19,272 nucleotides of DNA. It comes from Sysuimicrobium calidum (GTDB taxonomy: Bacteria > Sysuimicrobiota > Sysuimicrobiia > Sysuimicrobiales > Sysuimicrobiaceae). Under the pieces are notes generated by a model. The model saw only the letters and a program-made list of their open reading frames with translations. It had not been told where the DNA came from and made no database searches. Shown here piece after piece: positions 1-5,715 of the stretch. The translations under genes were made by a program, and so were the position numbers. The stretch's first letter is position 1. The number at the start of each line of letters is the position of its first letter. The stretch spans positions 1-19,272 of the forward strand of contig JAVKHN010000037.1 of the NCBI GenBank assembly GCA_031459935.1, in the 5' to 3' direction.

Positions 1-936
1 GATGATCTCGTAGGCGGCCCGGAAGGTCTCGATGTGCACGGAGGCGATGCGTGCGGGATCTCGGATCTGCTGTCGCAGCCGCAGGGCCGCGTCCACCGCG
101 CTCTGCGCATGGTACTCCACGGGCCAGAACTTGATGTACGTGTCCCGGATGCGCGCGGGAGGCGCCTGTTCTGCGAGGGGCCTCAGGGCCGCCTCGTCGA
201 ACCGCTCCCCCTGCAACAGCTGCGCGAAAAATCCCATCTCGCCCTCGAAGGGCCGATACGGTCCGGTCATGCCGCTCGCGGCGAGCAGAGCCGCCTCCAG
301 GGCGTTCCGCGCGGCTTCTGCCGCGGCCGCCCCCTTCCACATCGCAAGCTCTCCCGCCCGGGTCTGGCGCATGGCCGCGTGGGGCACCGCGGTGATGGCT
401 AGAGCGTGCTCGGTCTGCGGTGGTGTCAGCCGCAGGAGGTAAGCGGCTCCGCACGCGGTCCCCAGGGCCGTGTAGTTCACGTGGTCCCACCCGTGTGCGC
501 GCAGGCTCGCGGCATCGCACAGACACACACCCACCTCGTATGCCAGAGCGATGGCCGCGATGAGATCCCGGGGGCTGCACTTCCGCCACTCCGCGAGGGC
601 GACGAGTGCGGGGATCATGTCGCTGGGGTGAAGCGGCTCCCGGGAGAGGTAGGTGTCGTTGAAGTCCAGATAGCGCACCATCACCGCGTTGGCGAACGCC
701 GCCGCCCCCGGCGGGGCCTTCACGGGTGTTCCCCACAGGGTGGCGCCATTCGAAGTCGACAGGGTGTAGGCATACGCCCGCGCTGCCTTCGGCGCGTCCT
801 CCGCGAAGGCCGCCATGGCCACTCCGAGGCTATCGAGCACCCGGCGTTTTACCTCATGCACCACCTCCGGAGGTAACCGTTCCCAGCGAACGGATGCCGT
901 GTACTCCGCAAGGAGGCGGCTGTAGCGATCCGACAC
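1..936 (-). CDS. MmgE/PrpD family protein (2-methylcitrate dehydratase-like), partial
   Basis: Reading the minus strand from a GTG at 936 gives 312 codons open to the window edge, so the C-terminal third of this roughly 450-residue family is missing. The protein begins VSDRYSRLLAEYTASVRWE. It carries family landmarks: a VKRRVLDSLGVAMA helix, the segment MVRYLDFNDTYLSREPLHPSD with the conserved D-F-N-D and H-P-S-D, a WDHVNYTALGTACGAA stretch, and later KFWPVEYHAQSAVDAAL. A GGAGGA ribosome site (942-947) lies six bases before the GTG and decides the start. Characterised members dehydrate 2-methylcitrate (PrpD) or isomerise related acids (cis-aconitate decarboxylase, iminodisuccinate epimerase), so the substrate cannot be fixed from sequence. 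No prpB or prpC is visible to support a methylcitrate cycle. The family call is secure; the exact reaction is not. Confidence 0.9.
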   Translation of the reverse strand, partial: MSDRYSRLLAEYTASVRWERLPPEVVHEVKRRVLDSLGVAMAAFAEDAPKAARAYAYTLSTSNGATLWGTPVKAPPGAAAFANAVMVRYLDFNDTYLSREPLHPSDMIPALVALAEWRKCSPRDLIAAIALAYEVGVCLCDAASLRAHGWDHVNYTALGTACGAAYLLRLTPPQTEHALAITAVPHAAMRQTRAGELAMWKGAAAAEAARNALEAALLAASGMTGPYRPFEGEMGFFAQLLQGERFDEAALRPLAEQAPPARIRDTYIKFWPVEYHAQSAVDAALRLRQQIRDPARIASVHIETFRAAYEII

Positions 937-974
937 CGAATTCCTCCACAAGGATTGCGTGGATGCGGCCACGA

Positions 975-1315
975 CTATGGTACGATCAGAGGCTTTCCGA
1001 GGGGAAGCCCGCCCATGGCGCAGATCCGGTTCCAGGACGCGGGGTCCATGGGCACCACGGAAAGCCGGGGCTGGCGCAGGAGCAGTAGGTGTTGAAGCCG
1101 GGAATCGGCCCGGATCTCTGTCAGCGTCACTGGACGCGCAAGCGGCCGCACGGCCCGTACGTCCACCACCACCCGCTTGGGATCCGAGGGGTCCGGATAG
1201 GCCTCACGCACCACCTCCACGATCCCCACGATCCGTCCCAAACCTCCACCCCGGCCCGCACCTGGTCTTCCCAGGACCATGCTTCGGGTTCGCTCTTCAG
1301 CAGCCAGTACGCCAT
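975..1315 (-). pseudogene. EVE-domain (PUA-like) protein, broken by internal deletion and frame change
   Basis: From ATG 1315 the minus strand reads MAYWLLKSEPEAWSWEDQ and on to VWDG, the canonical N-terminus of EVE-domain proteins. The next family block (normally VRNYQARN to FFYHS and PPG, roughly 30 residues) is absent. The rest continues in another frame as RIVGIVEVVREAYPDPSDP, then VVVDVRAVRPL, LRQPRLSVVP and a TAG stop at 975-977. The junction lies near 1230-1240. In the original frame translation soon becomes nonsense and stops at 1127. EVE domains are PUA-like folds proposed to bind modified bases. Losing the aromatic-rich pocket segment together with the frame makes a working product unlikely. 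The two halves cover 341 bases against about 440-450 for an intact gene. Confidence 0.85.
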
Positions 1316-1336
1316 GGACCCCTCCGTGGCAGGCTC

Positions 1337-1345
1337 TGGTATGCT
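1337..1345 (+). promoter_or_regulatory. Extended -10 promoter of tRNA-Ser
   Basis: TGG followed by TATGCT (hexamer 1340-1345) is an extended -10 element ending ten bases before the mature tRNA 5' end. A weak -35-like TGGACC (1315-1320) sits 19 bases upstream, inside the first codons of the EVE remnant. The box resembles the one before the SRP RNA gene. Confidence 0.5.
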
Positions 1346-1355
1346 AGAGATGCGC

Positions 1356-1451
1356 GGAGGGGTGCGGGAGCCTGGTTGATCCGGCGCGCCTGGAGAGCGC
1401 GTAGGCAGGCCAAAACCTGCCTCGTGGGTTCAAATCCCACCCCCTCCGCCA
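1356..1451 (+). tRNA. tRNA-Ser(GGA)
   Basis: This 96-base class II tRNA folds cleanly. The 7-bp acceptor is GGAGGGG (1356-1362) with CCCCTCC (1441-1447). The D stem is CGG/CCG. The anticodon stem is CGCGC/GCGCG around the loop CTGGAGA, with anticodon GGA at 1392-1394, reading UCC and UCU. A long variable arm GGCAGG/CCTGCC marks it as serine. The T arm is GTGGG-TTCAAAT-CCCAC (1424-1440). G1448 is the serine discriminator, and CCA (1449-1451) is encoded. Its placement between rtcA and the EVE remnant, in the same neighbourhood as the SRP RNA and dnaX, recalls the tRNA-Ser/scRNA/dnaX grouping of Bacillota. Confidence 0.97.
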
Positions 1452-1489
1452 TCCCTTCCCACGGCAGATCCGTGAATTGCCGGCGAGCC

Positions 1490-2422
1490 TCAGGAAGGCG
1501 GTTCTGCGCGGCCGTCCAGCACCTTCCACACCGACCTTGCCTGCTGCTGCGTCTGCGGATCCTCGGAGAGCCGCTCCCCTGCCACGGCGGCCAGCACCGA
1601 CCGCCCTGTGGCCCTCTCCAGGATCGCAGCCCTCCGGCGAGCACGCTCGATGTCCTGTGCGGTGACCGTGGCGGACACCTCTGCCAGCAGGTACACCTCC
1701 TGTCCGTCCCACACTCCGCTCACGACCACATCGGCCCTCAGGACATCCGCGCGCTCCTCCCGCGAGATGCGCCCCGCATCCACGGCATCGTCCAGCAGCA
1801 GGCCCACCTGCTGGTGGTCCATCAGCCGAATCCGACGGAGGATGTCCTGGAAGAAGGAACTGGCCCGATCCCGGTACATGCGTTCCAGGCTGTCCCCTTT
1901 GAGCCTGCTTACATCCCGCCCCAGCGCGCCCATGGTTTCCACCAGGGAGCGGACGGTCTGCTCCGTCTGCGTCTGGGCCTGGGCCAGCGCTTCCAGCCGC
2001 TCCTCCGTCCGCGCCTGAGCCTCTACCAGGCGCTCCACCGCCTCCTCCAGCCGGCCTACCCGCTCCTCCGTCCGCGCCTGAGCCTCTACCAGGCGCTCCA
2101 CCGCCTCCTCCAGCCGGCCTACCCGCTCCTCCGTCCGCGCCTGAGCCTCTACCAGCTCCCGAATCCGATGTTCGGTCTCCGCCTGGACGGTCGTAAGCTG
2201 GGTGATGGCCTGTTCCAGGCGCTCCTCCGCAGCCGCCTGGGCTTTTGTAAGGGCGCGGATCTGTCGGTTTGTGGCCCGCTGCGCCCGCCCCAGATCCCGC
2301 ACCAGGGCCGGAAGCTCCAGGAACTCCTCCCCGAGCAGGCTGGCCCGCAGGGCGTCCTTCCACGCGGGCTGTCGCTCCAGCAGCCGCAGCAGACCCTGGA
2401 AATCCCGCACCGTGAACGGCAT
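1490..2422 (-). CDS. Coiled-coil protein with C-terminal restriction-endonuclease-like domain
   Basis: The start is ATG 2422, giving 310 residues beginning MPFTVRDFQGLLRLLERQP. A longer in-frame extension would run into the divergent promoter region and rtcA. Residues about 50-185 are a nearly continuous coiled coil rich in A, E, R and Q. It includes a 21-residue unit (LVEAQARTEERVGRLEEAVER) present about two and a half times. The C-terminus (about 210-310) has DVVVSG then VYLLAEVSATVTAQDIERAR, resembling the beta-hairpin D...ExK core of PD-(D/E)XK folds, as in DUF3782-like proteins. Here the lysine position is serine, so catalysis is doubtful. No Shine-Dalgarno is visible, and a TACAAT box ends nine bases before the ATG. 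The function is unknown; the coiled-coil architecture is clear and the nuclease fold is inference. Confidence 0.75.
   Translation of the reverse strand: MPFTVRDFQGLLRLLERQPAWKDALRASLLGEEFLELPALVRDLGRAQRATNRQIRALTKAQAAAEERLEQAITQLTTVQAETEHRIRELVEAQARTEERVGRLEEAVERLVEAQARTEERVGRLEEAVERLVEAQARTEERLEALAQAQTQTEQTVRSLVETMGALGRDVSRLKGDSLERMYRDRASSFFQDILRRIRLMDHQQVGLLLDDAVDAGRISREERADVLRADVVVSGVWDGQEVYLLAEVSATVTAQDIERARRRAAILERATGRSVLAAVAGERLSEDPQTQQQARSVWKVLDGRAEPPS
2001..2155. repeat. 63-bp tandem repeat within coiled-coil gene, about 2.5 copies
   Basis: Copies begin at 2001, 2064 and 2127 with an exact 63-base period. The first two are full length, and the third matches for about 29 bases before diverging. 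The unit equals 21 codons and so preserves frame. It encodes three heptads of coiled coil. Confidence 0.92.
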
Positions 2423-2431
2423 GGCAGGACC

Positions 2432-2460
2432 ATTGTACCGCCCCGTTTGCCTCCGGGCAG
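2432..2460 (-). promoter_or_regulatory. Putative promoter of the coiled-coil gene (leaderless)
   Basis: On the minus strand TACAAT (2437-2432) ends nine bases before ATG 2422. A weak CTGCCC (2460-2455) lies 17 bases further upstream. The expected transcription start falls within a few bases of the ATG, which fits the lack of a ribosome site. Confidence 0.45.
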
Positions 2461-2475
2461 AGACCCCCGTATGGT
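2447..2475 (+). promoter_or_regulatory. Putative promoter of rtcA (leaderless)
   Basis: TTGCCT (2447-2452), a 17-base spacer and TATGGT (2470-2475) match sigma-70-type boxes at four of six positions each. The -10 box ends nine bases before ATG 2485, so the mRNA would begin almost at the start codon. No Shine-Dalgarno precedes the gene. Confidence 0.5.
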
Positions 2476-2484
2476 GAGAACGGG

Positions 2485-3525
2485 ATGGTGGAGCTGGACG
2501 GCGCCCAGCGGAGCGGGAGCGGGACCATCGTGCGCACCGCCGCTGCACTCGCGGCCCTGCTGGGGCAGGGCCTGCACGTCACCAACGTGCGGGCCCGGCG
2601 GGAGGAGCCGGGTCTGCGTCCCCAGCACCTGCGGGCCCTGGAGGCCGTGGCGGCCCTGTGCGGGGGGGAGGTGGACGGGGCCCGGGTGGGCTCCCGGGAG
2701 TTCACCCTCCGAGCGACGCGGTCTCCGAAGGGCGGCCGCTACACGTGGGATATCGGTAGCGCAGGCTCCACCACCCTGCTGGCCATGACGGTGCTCCCCG
2801 TGGCCGCGTTCGCCCCGGAGCCGAGCGTGTTCCGCATCGAGGGGGGGCTGTTTCAGGATTTTGCGCCCTCCGCCTTCCACCTGCAGCACGTGGTGCTTCC
2901 CCTTCTCCGACGCATGGGGCTCCGGGCGGAGGTGGAGATCCTCCGGCCCGGGTACGTCCCGAAAGGAGGAGGGATCCTGGAGGTGCGGGTGGAGCCCGTG
3001 GAGGGCACCCTGCGCTCCCTGCAGCTATTGGAGCAGGGCCACGTCACGCGGGTCTGGGGAATCGCCCTCTCCTCCCACCTCCAGCACCGGCGGGTGAGCG
3101 AGCGGATGGCGGAACGGTGCGCGGCCAGCTTCCGGCAGGCAGGCCTGCAGCCAGAGATCCAGGTGCTCTATGAGCGCACGGCTCTGCAGCCAGGAGCAGC
3201 CCTCGCGGTCTTCGCAGAGACCAGCACGAGCTGCCGCCTGGGCGCGGATCGTGCGGGAGCTCCCGGCCGCCCCTCGGAGGCCATCGCGGACGAGGTAGCC
3301 CGGATGCTGCTGCTAGATCTCCGCAGCGGTGCCACCGTGGACCGCCACTTCGCGGACCAGCTGGTGGTGTACGCGGCCCTCGCGGAGGGAACCACGGAGT
3401 TCGTGGTGCCGGAGGTCACCGACCACGTGGCCACCAACCTGTGGTTGGTGCAGGAGATTGCGCACGCGGAGTTCTCCCTGGATCAACGGCGGGTGCGCAT
3501 CCGTGGGATCGGGTATCGGCGTTAG
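2485..3525 (+). CDS. rtcA: RNA 3'-terminal phosphate cyclase
   Basis: This 346-residue protein has the usual RtcA length. It begins MVELDGAQRSGSGTIVRTA, matching the family's M-I-E-I-D-G-S...G-G-Q-I-L-R-T-A opening and fixing the start. Further landmarks are NVRARREEPGLRPQHL, the glycine-rich DIGSAGSTTLLAM, GGLFQDFAPSAFHLQHV and GYVPKGGG. Near the C-terminus TVDRHFADQLVVYAAL contains the catalytic histidine (H288) that becomes adenylylated. RtcA uses ATP to convert RNA 3'-phosphate ends to 2',3'-cyclic phosphates in the cytoplasm. The stop overlaps the start of the next gene by 23 bases, indicating co-expression with a putative RNase. The RtcB ligase that often accompanies RtcA is not in this window. 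Confidence 0.95.
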   Translation: MVELDGAQRSGSGTIVRTAAALAALLGQGLHVTNVRARREEPGLRPQHLRALEAVAALCGGEVDGARVGSREFTLRATRSPKGGRYTWDIGSAGSTTLLAMTVLPVAAFAPEPSVFRIEGGLFQDFAPSAFHLQHVVLPLLRRMGLRAEVEILRPGYVPKGGGILEVRVEPVEGTLRSLQLLEQGHVTRVWGIALSSHLQHRRVSERMAERCAASFRQAGLQPEIQVLYERTALQPGAALAVFAETSTSCRLGADRAGAPGRPSEAIADEVARMLLLDLRSGATVDRHFADQLVVYAALAEGTTEFVVPEVTDHVATNLWLVQEIAHAEFSLDQRRVRIRGIGYRR

Positions 3526-4456
3526 GGTTCGCGGCCTCTACACCACCGCCCTCACATCCCTGCTGCTGGAGAGCGGCTTCCGGATCGCGGATCCCTCCCC
3601 CACCATCCGGCAACGGTTCCGTCTTCCCGAAGATCCCGCTTTGCCGGAGGTACGCATCCGGGATCAGGCAGATCGTCAGGGGATTCTCATCGCGGGCTCT
3701 GCGGAGGCGGTAGAGGCGGTGGTGCGGGCCCTGCGTCGCCACCTGCCGCTCGCGGTGGTCCGGATGAGATCCCGGAACGGACGGTGGATCTGTACCATGG
3801 ACTTCCCCGCACCCGTGAAGACGTTCCTGGATCGGGTGCGGGCCCGCCACGCACCCACCCTCCCCGGACACCACCGGCTGCGGATCTGCGACGACGGCCG
3901 GCTGCGGGAGGCGGAGGTCGGAGGGGGGAATGCGAACCGCGCCCAGGCCCTGGAACACGCGCTGATCTGGGATCGCATGGTCCCCGGATCCCCGTACCGG
4001 ATCCATCACCGGAAGCCCGGAGCACGGACCCTGCTGCTGCGGGGAACGGTGGAACACGTGGGGGCACGGAGCGTGGTGGTGCGTCGCACCTTCCGACCCG
4101 GAGGAAGATACGACAGCCTCGGCTTCGAGAAACGCGCGGGAGACTGGGGGCTTGTGGAGCTCGAGCAGGGGGCGTGGTGGACGCGGCGCCGGTATTTCCG
4201 GGAGAGCGGGGAGGAGATCGGGGAGATCTACAACGTGAACACGCCCGTGGAGATCTACCCGGAGTTCGCCGCCTACGTGGACCTGGAGGTGGACGTGGTC
4301 CGGTTCCCCGACGGACGGGTGGAGATCGTGGATACGGAGGAACTGGAGGCCCGGGTGCGGCAGGGGGTCCTTCCCCGAGCCCTGGCTCATCTCGCCCTCC
4401 ACCAGGCCCAGGACATCGCCCTCCGGCTCGCGGGGGACGGCGGAGTGGTATACTGA
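3503..4456 (+). CDS. FAU-1-like ribonuclease / DUF402 RNA-binding protein
   Basis: The likely start is GTG 3503, inside the end of rtcA, giving 317 residues that open VGSGIGVRVRGLYTTALTSL. The V-R-V-R-G-L-Y-T-T-A-L-T-x-L-L-L pattern matches the N-terminus of archaeal FAU-1 (RNA-binding protein AU-1) and its bacterial relatives. The middle contains TMDFPAPVKTFLDRVRARH. The C-terminal DUF402 domain spans about residues 215-300, with VNTPVEIYPEFAAYVDLEVD, then FPDGRVEIVDTEELE, which holds the conserved Y-x-D-L-x-x-D and D-x-x-E-L. Pyrococcus FAU-1 is reported to bind AU-rich RNA and to process 5S rRNA precursor. Here the gene is coupled to rtcA and its last codons contain the SRP RNA promoter. 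The family is secure, the bacterial function is inferred, and the ribosome site is weak. Confidence 0.82.
   Translation: MGSGIGVRVRGLYTTALTSLLLESGFRIADPSPTIRQRFRLPEDPALPEVRIRDQADRQGILIAGSAEAVEAVVRALRRHLPLAVVRMRSRNGRWICTMDFPAPVKTFLDRVRARHAPTLPGHHRLRICDDGRLREAEVGGGNANRAQALEHALIWDRMVPGSPYRIHHRKPGARTLLLRGTVEHVGARSVVVRRTFRPGGRYDSLGFEKRAGDWGLVELEQGAWWTRRRYFRESGEEIGEIYNVNTPVEIYPEFAAYVDLEVDVVRFPDGRVEIVDTEELEARVRQGVLPRALAHLALHQAQDIALRLAGDGGVVY
4446..4454 (+). promoter_or_regulatory. Extended -10 promoter of SRP RNA
   Basis: TGG plus TATACT (4449-4454) is a strong extended -10, five bases before the first paired base of the RNA at 4460. It lies in the last codons of the DUF402 gene, and the final T of the hexamer is the first base of that gene's TGA. 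I see no good -35 at normal spacing. Confidence 0.65.
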
Positions 4457-4459
4457 GGT

Positions 4460-4740
4460 GCGCGGCCGTGCTAGGCGGGGAGCTGGCGGTTCCCTGTAAC
4501 CCCCAACCCGCCACAGGGGGGCTGAATTCCCGACCCGAGGCGGCGTGCCTACGGGTTCCGGCCCGCGCGGACGGTGAGGAGGGCTGGGTCCTGCGCAACG
4601 GGAGCCTGCGAACCCCGCCAGGTCCGGAAGGAAGCAACGGTAAGCAGTCCCTCCCGTGTGCCGCAGGGACACCTGGCCGGAGCTGCGCCTTGCGGAAACC
4701 GCCGCGGGTGCGTCCGTCGAAGGCGGGTGCACGGCCGCGC
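4460..4740 (+). ncRNA. ffs: Signal recognition particle RNA, large bacterial type (scRNA)
   Basis: The sequence contains the near-invariant SRP S-domain core GGTCCGGAAGGAAGCAACGG (4621-4640), closed by CCAGGTCC on one side and CACCTGG on the other. It is preceded by GGGTCCTGCGCAACGGGAGC and followed by GTGTGCCGCAGGG, both as in Bacillus scRNA. The 5' part GCCGTGCTAGGCGGGGAGCT followed by CCCTGTAACC is the Alu-domain signature. The ends pair over 12 bp: 4460-4471 with 4729-4740. At about 281 bases it is the long form, which with Ffh targets membrane proteins co-translationally. The 3' end abuts the stop codon of the convergent CPBP gene, and I see no T-rich intrinsic terminator. Confidence 0.96.
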
Positions 4741-5660
4741 TACTGCCCCGCGTACGCGGAGATCAAGGCCACCAGGTTGTTGGCCGCGTGAATCACCATG
4801 GCAGGGAGGAGGGAGCCCGTTCGTTCGTACACCGCCGCAAGGACCACCCCCAGCAGCAGGATGGGAAGGAAGTTCACCACCTGGAGGTGCACGGCGGCGA
4901 AGAAGGCCGCAGAAAGCAACGTCGCCAACCGCGCCCCGTAGCGCCGCCGCAGGGGAGGATACACGAACCCCCGGAAGAAGGTCTCCTCCGCCACGGGGAC
5001 CAGGACCGCCACCAGGAGCGCGAACGCCACCACCCCGCCGGGATCCGATATCGGGGGTAGGGCCCGGAGGATGGGATTTGCGGCCTCCTCCTGCTCCGCG
5101 AGCCACCGCGCCCGCTCCTGCCCCATGAGGAGCCCCAGCAGGTACTTGGACGCGGGCTGCACCACGAAGTGCACTCCGGGGATCACCACCGCCGCGACGA
5201 GGAGGCCCGTGCGGAGCCGGGTGGACCAGCGGGCCGCATCGTACCCCAGGGCCCGGAGGGGAAGGCCGTAACGGACGCGGACCACGTACCCGCATCCCCC
5301 GAGGAACACCCCGCTCTGGACCAACACGGCCCCGGCCAAAGACGGGAAATCCGGCTGAAGTCCACCCGCCAGGCTCACCCCCAGCGGCAGGGTCACGATT
5401 ACGAGGCTTGCCACGGCCAGCATCTCCGGAAGGTCCCACGCCAGCTCCCCGGGCAATCGCGGACGGATCGCGAGGACGTAGATCGGGAAGAGGGCAGGGA
5501 AGAGGACAGCCGTGGCCAGAGCCCAGGCGAGGGCGGCAATGCCCATGTCCCGGCGCAGTCCGTCCCAGTATACCCATGTGGCCCCCACCCAGGCCATCAC
5601 CGCAAGGAGGATCGCAAAGCCCGGTCGGAGAAACCCGTCCAACAAGGCCTCCGGAAGCAC
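4740..5660 (-). CDS. CPBP family intramembrane glutamic endopeptidase
   Basis: This 306-residue polytopic membrane protein starts at GTG 5660 behind a GGAGA ribosome site. Hydrophobic segments lie near residues 14-32, 41-63, 79-98, 107-126, 151-168, 208-223, 245-258 and 262-277. The C-terminal CPBP (ABI/Rce1-like) domain holds all three catalytic motifs: EExxxR as E225-E226-T-F-F-R230, FxxxH as F254 to H258, and HxxxN as H291 to N295. Members cleave prenylated or other membrane substrates, or act in bacteriocin self-immunity; the substrate here is unknown. The gene is divergent from dnaX (41 bases between starts) and convergent with the SRP RNA, sharing one base with its 3' end. Confidence 0.92.
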   Translation of the reverse strand: MLPEALLDGFLRPGFAILLAVMAWVGATWVYWDGLRRDMGIAALAWALATAVLFPALFPIYVLAIRPRLPGELAWDLPEMLAVASLVIVTLPLGVSLAGGLQPDFPSLAGAVLVQSGVFLGGCGYVVRVRYGLPLRALGYDAARWSTRLRTGLLVAAVVIPGVHFVVQPASKYLLGLLMGQERARWLAEQEEAANPILRALPPISDPGGVVAFALLVAVLVPVAEETFFRGFVYPPLRRRYGARLATLLSAAFFAAVHLQVVNFLPILLLGVVLAAVYERTGSLLPAMVIHAANNLVALISAYAGQ

Positions 5661-5675
5661 CTGCCGTTCTCCAGG

Positions 5676-5715
5676 TAGAATAACAATATCTGGGGCCTCC
5701 CATGGGACAGGTCAA
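5676..5715. promoter_or_regulatory. Divergent promoter region between CPBP protease and dnaX
   Basis: The 41-base gap is AT-rich compared with its surroundings (TAGAATAACAATATC, 5676-5690). It offers -10-like boxes both ways: TAGAAT or CAATAT towards dnaX, and TATTGT, TATTCT or GATATT towards the protease. A -35-like TTGACC for the minus direction (5715-5710) lies inside the first codons of dnaX, 19 bases from GATATT. The exact start sites cannot be chosen by eye. Confidence 0.4.

Noticed and set aside
2001..2155. Possible CRISPR array
   Set aside because: The repeats are directly adjacent, keep the reading frame of a coiled coil and have no unique spacers.
959..2788. 609-codon open frame on the plus strand
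   Set aside because: It runs through the EVE remnant, the tRNA and antisense to the coiled-coil gene. Its composition (P/R/H-rich) is typical of a shadow frame in GC-rich DNA.
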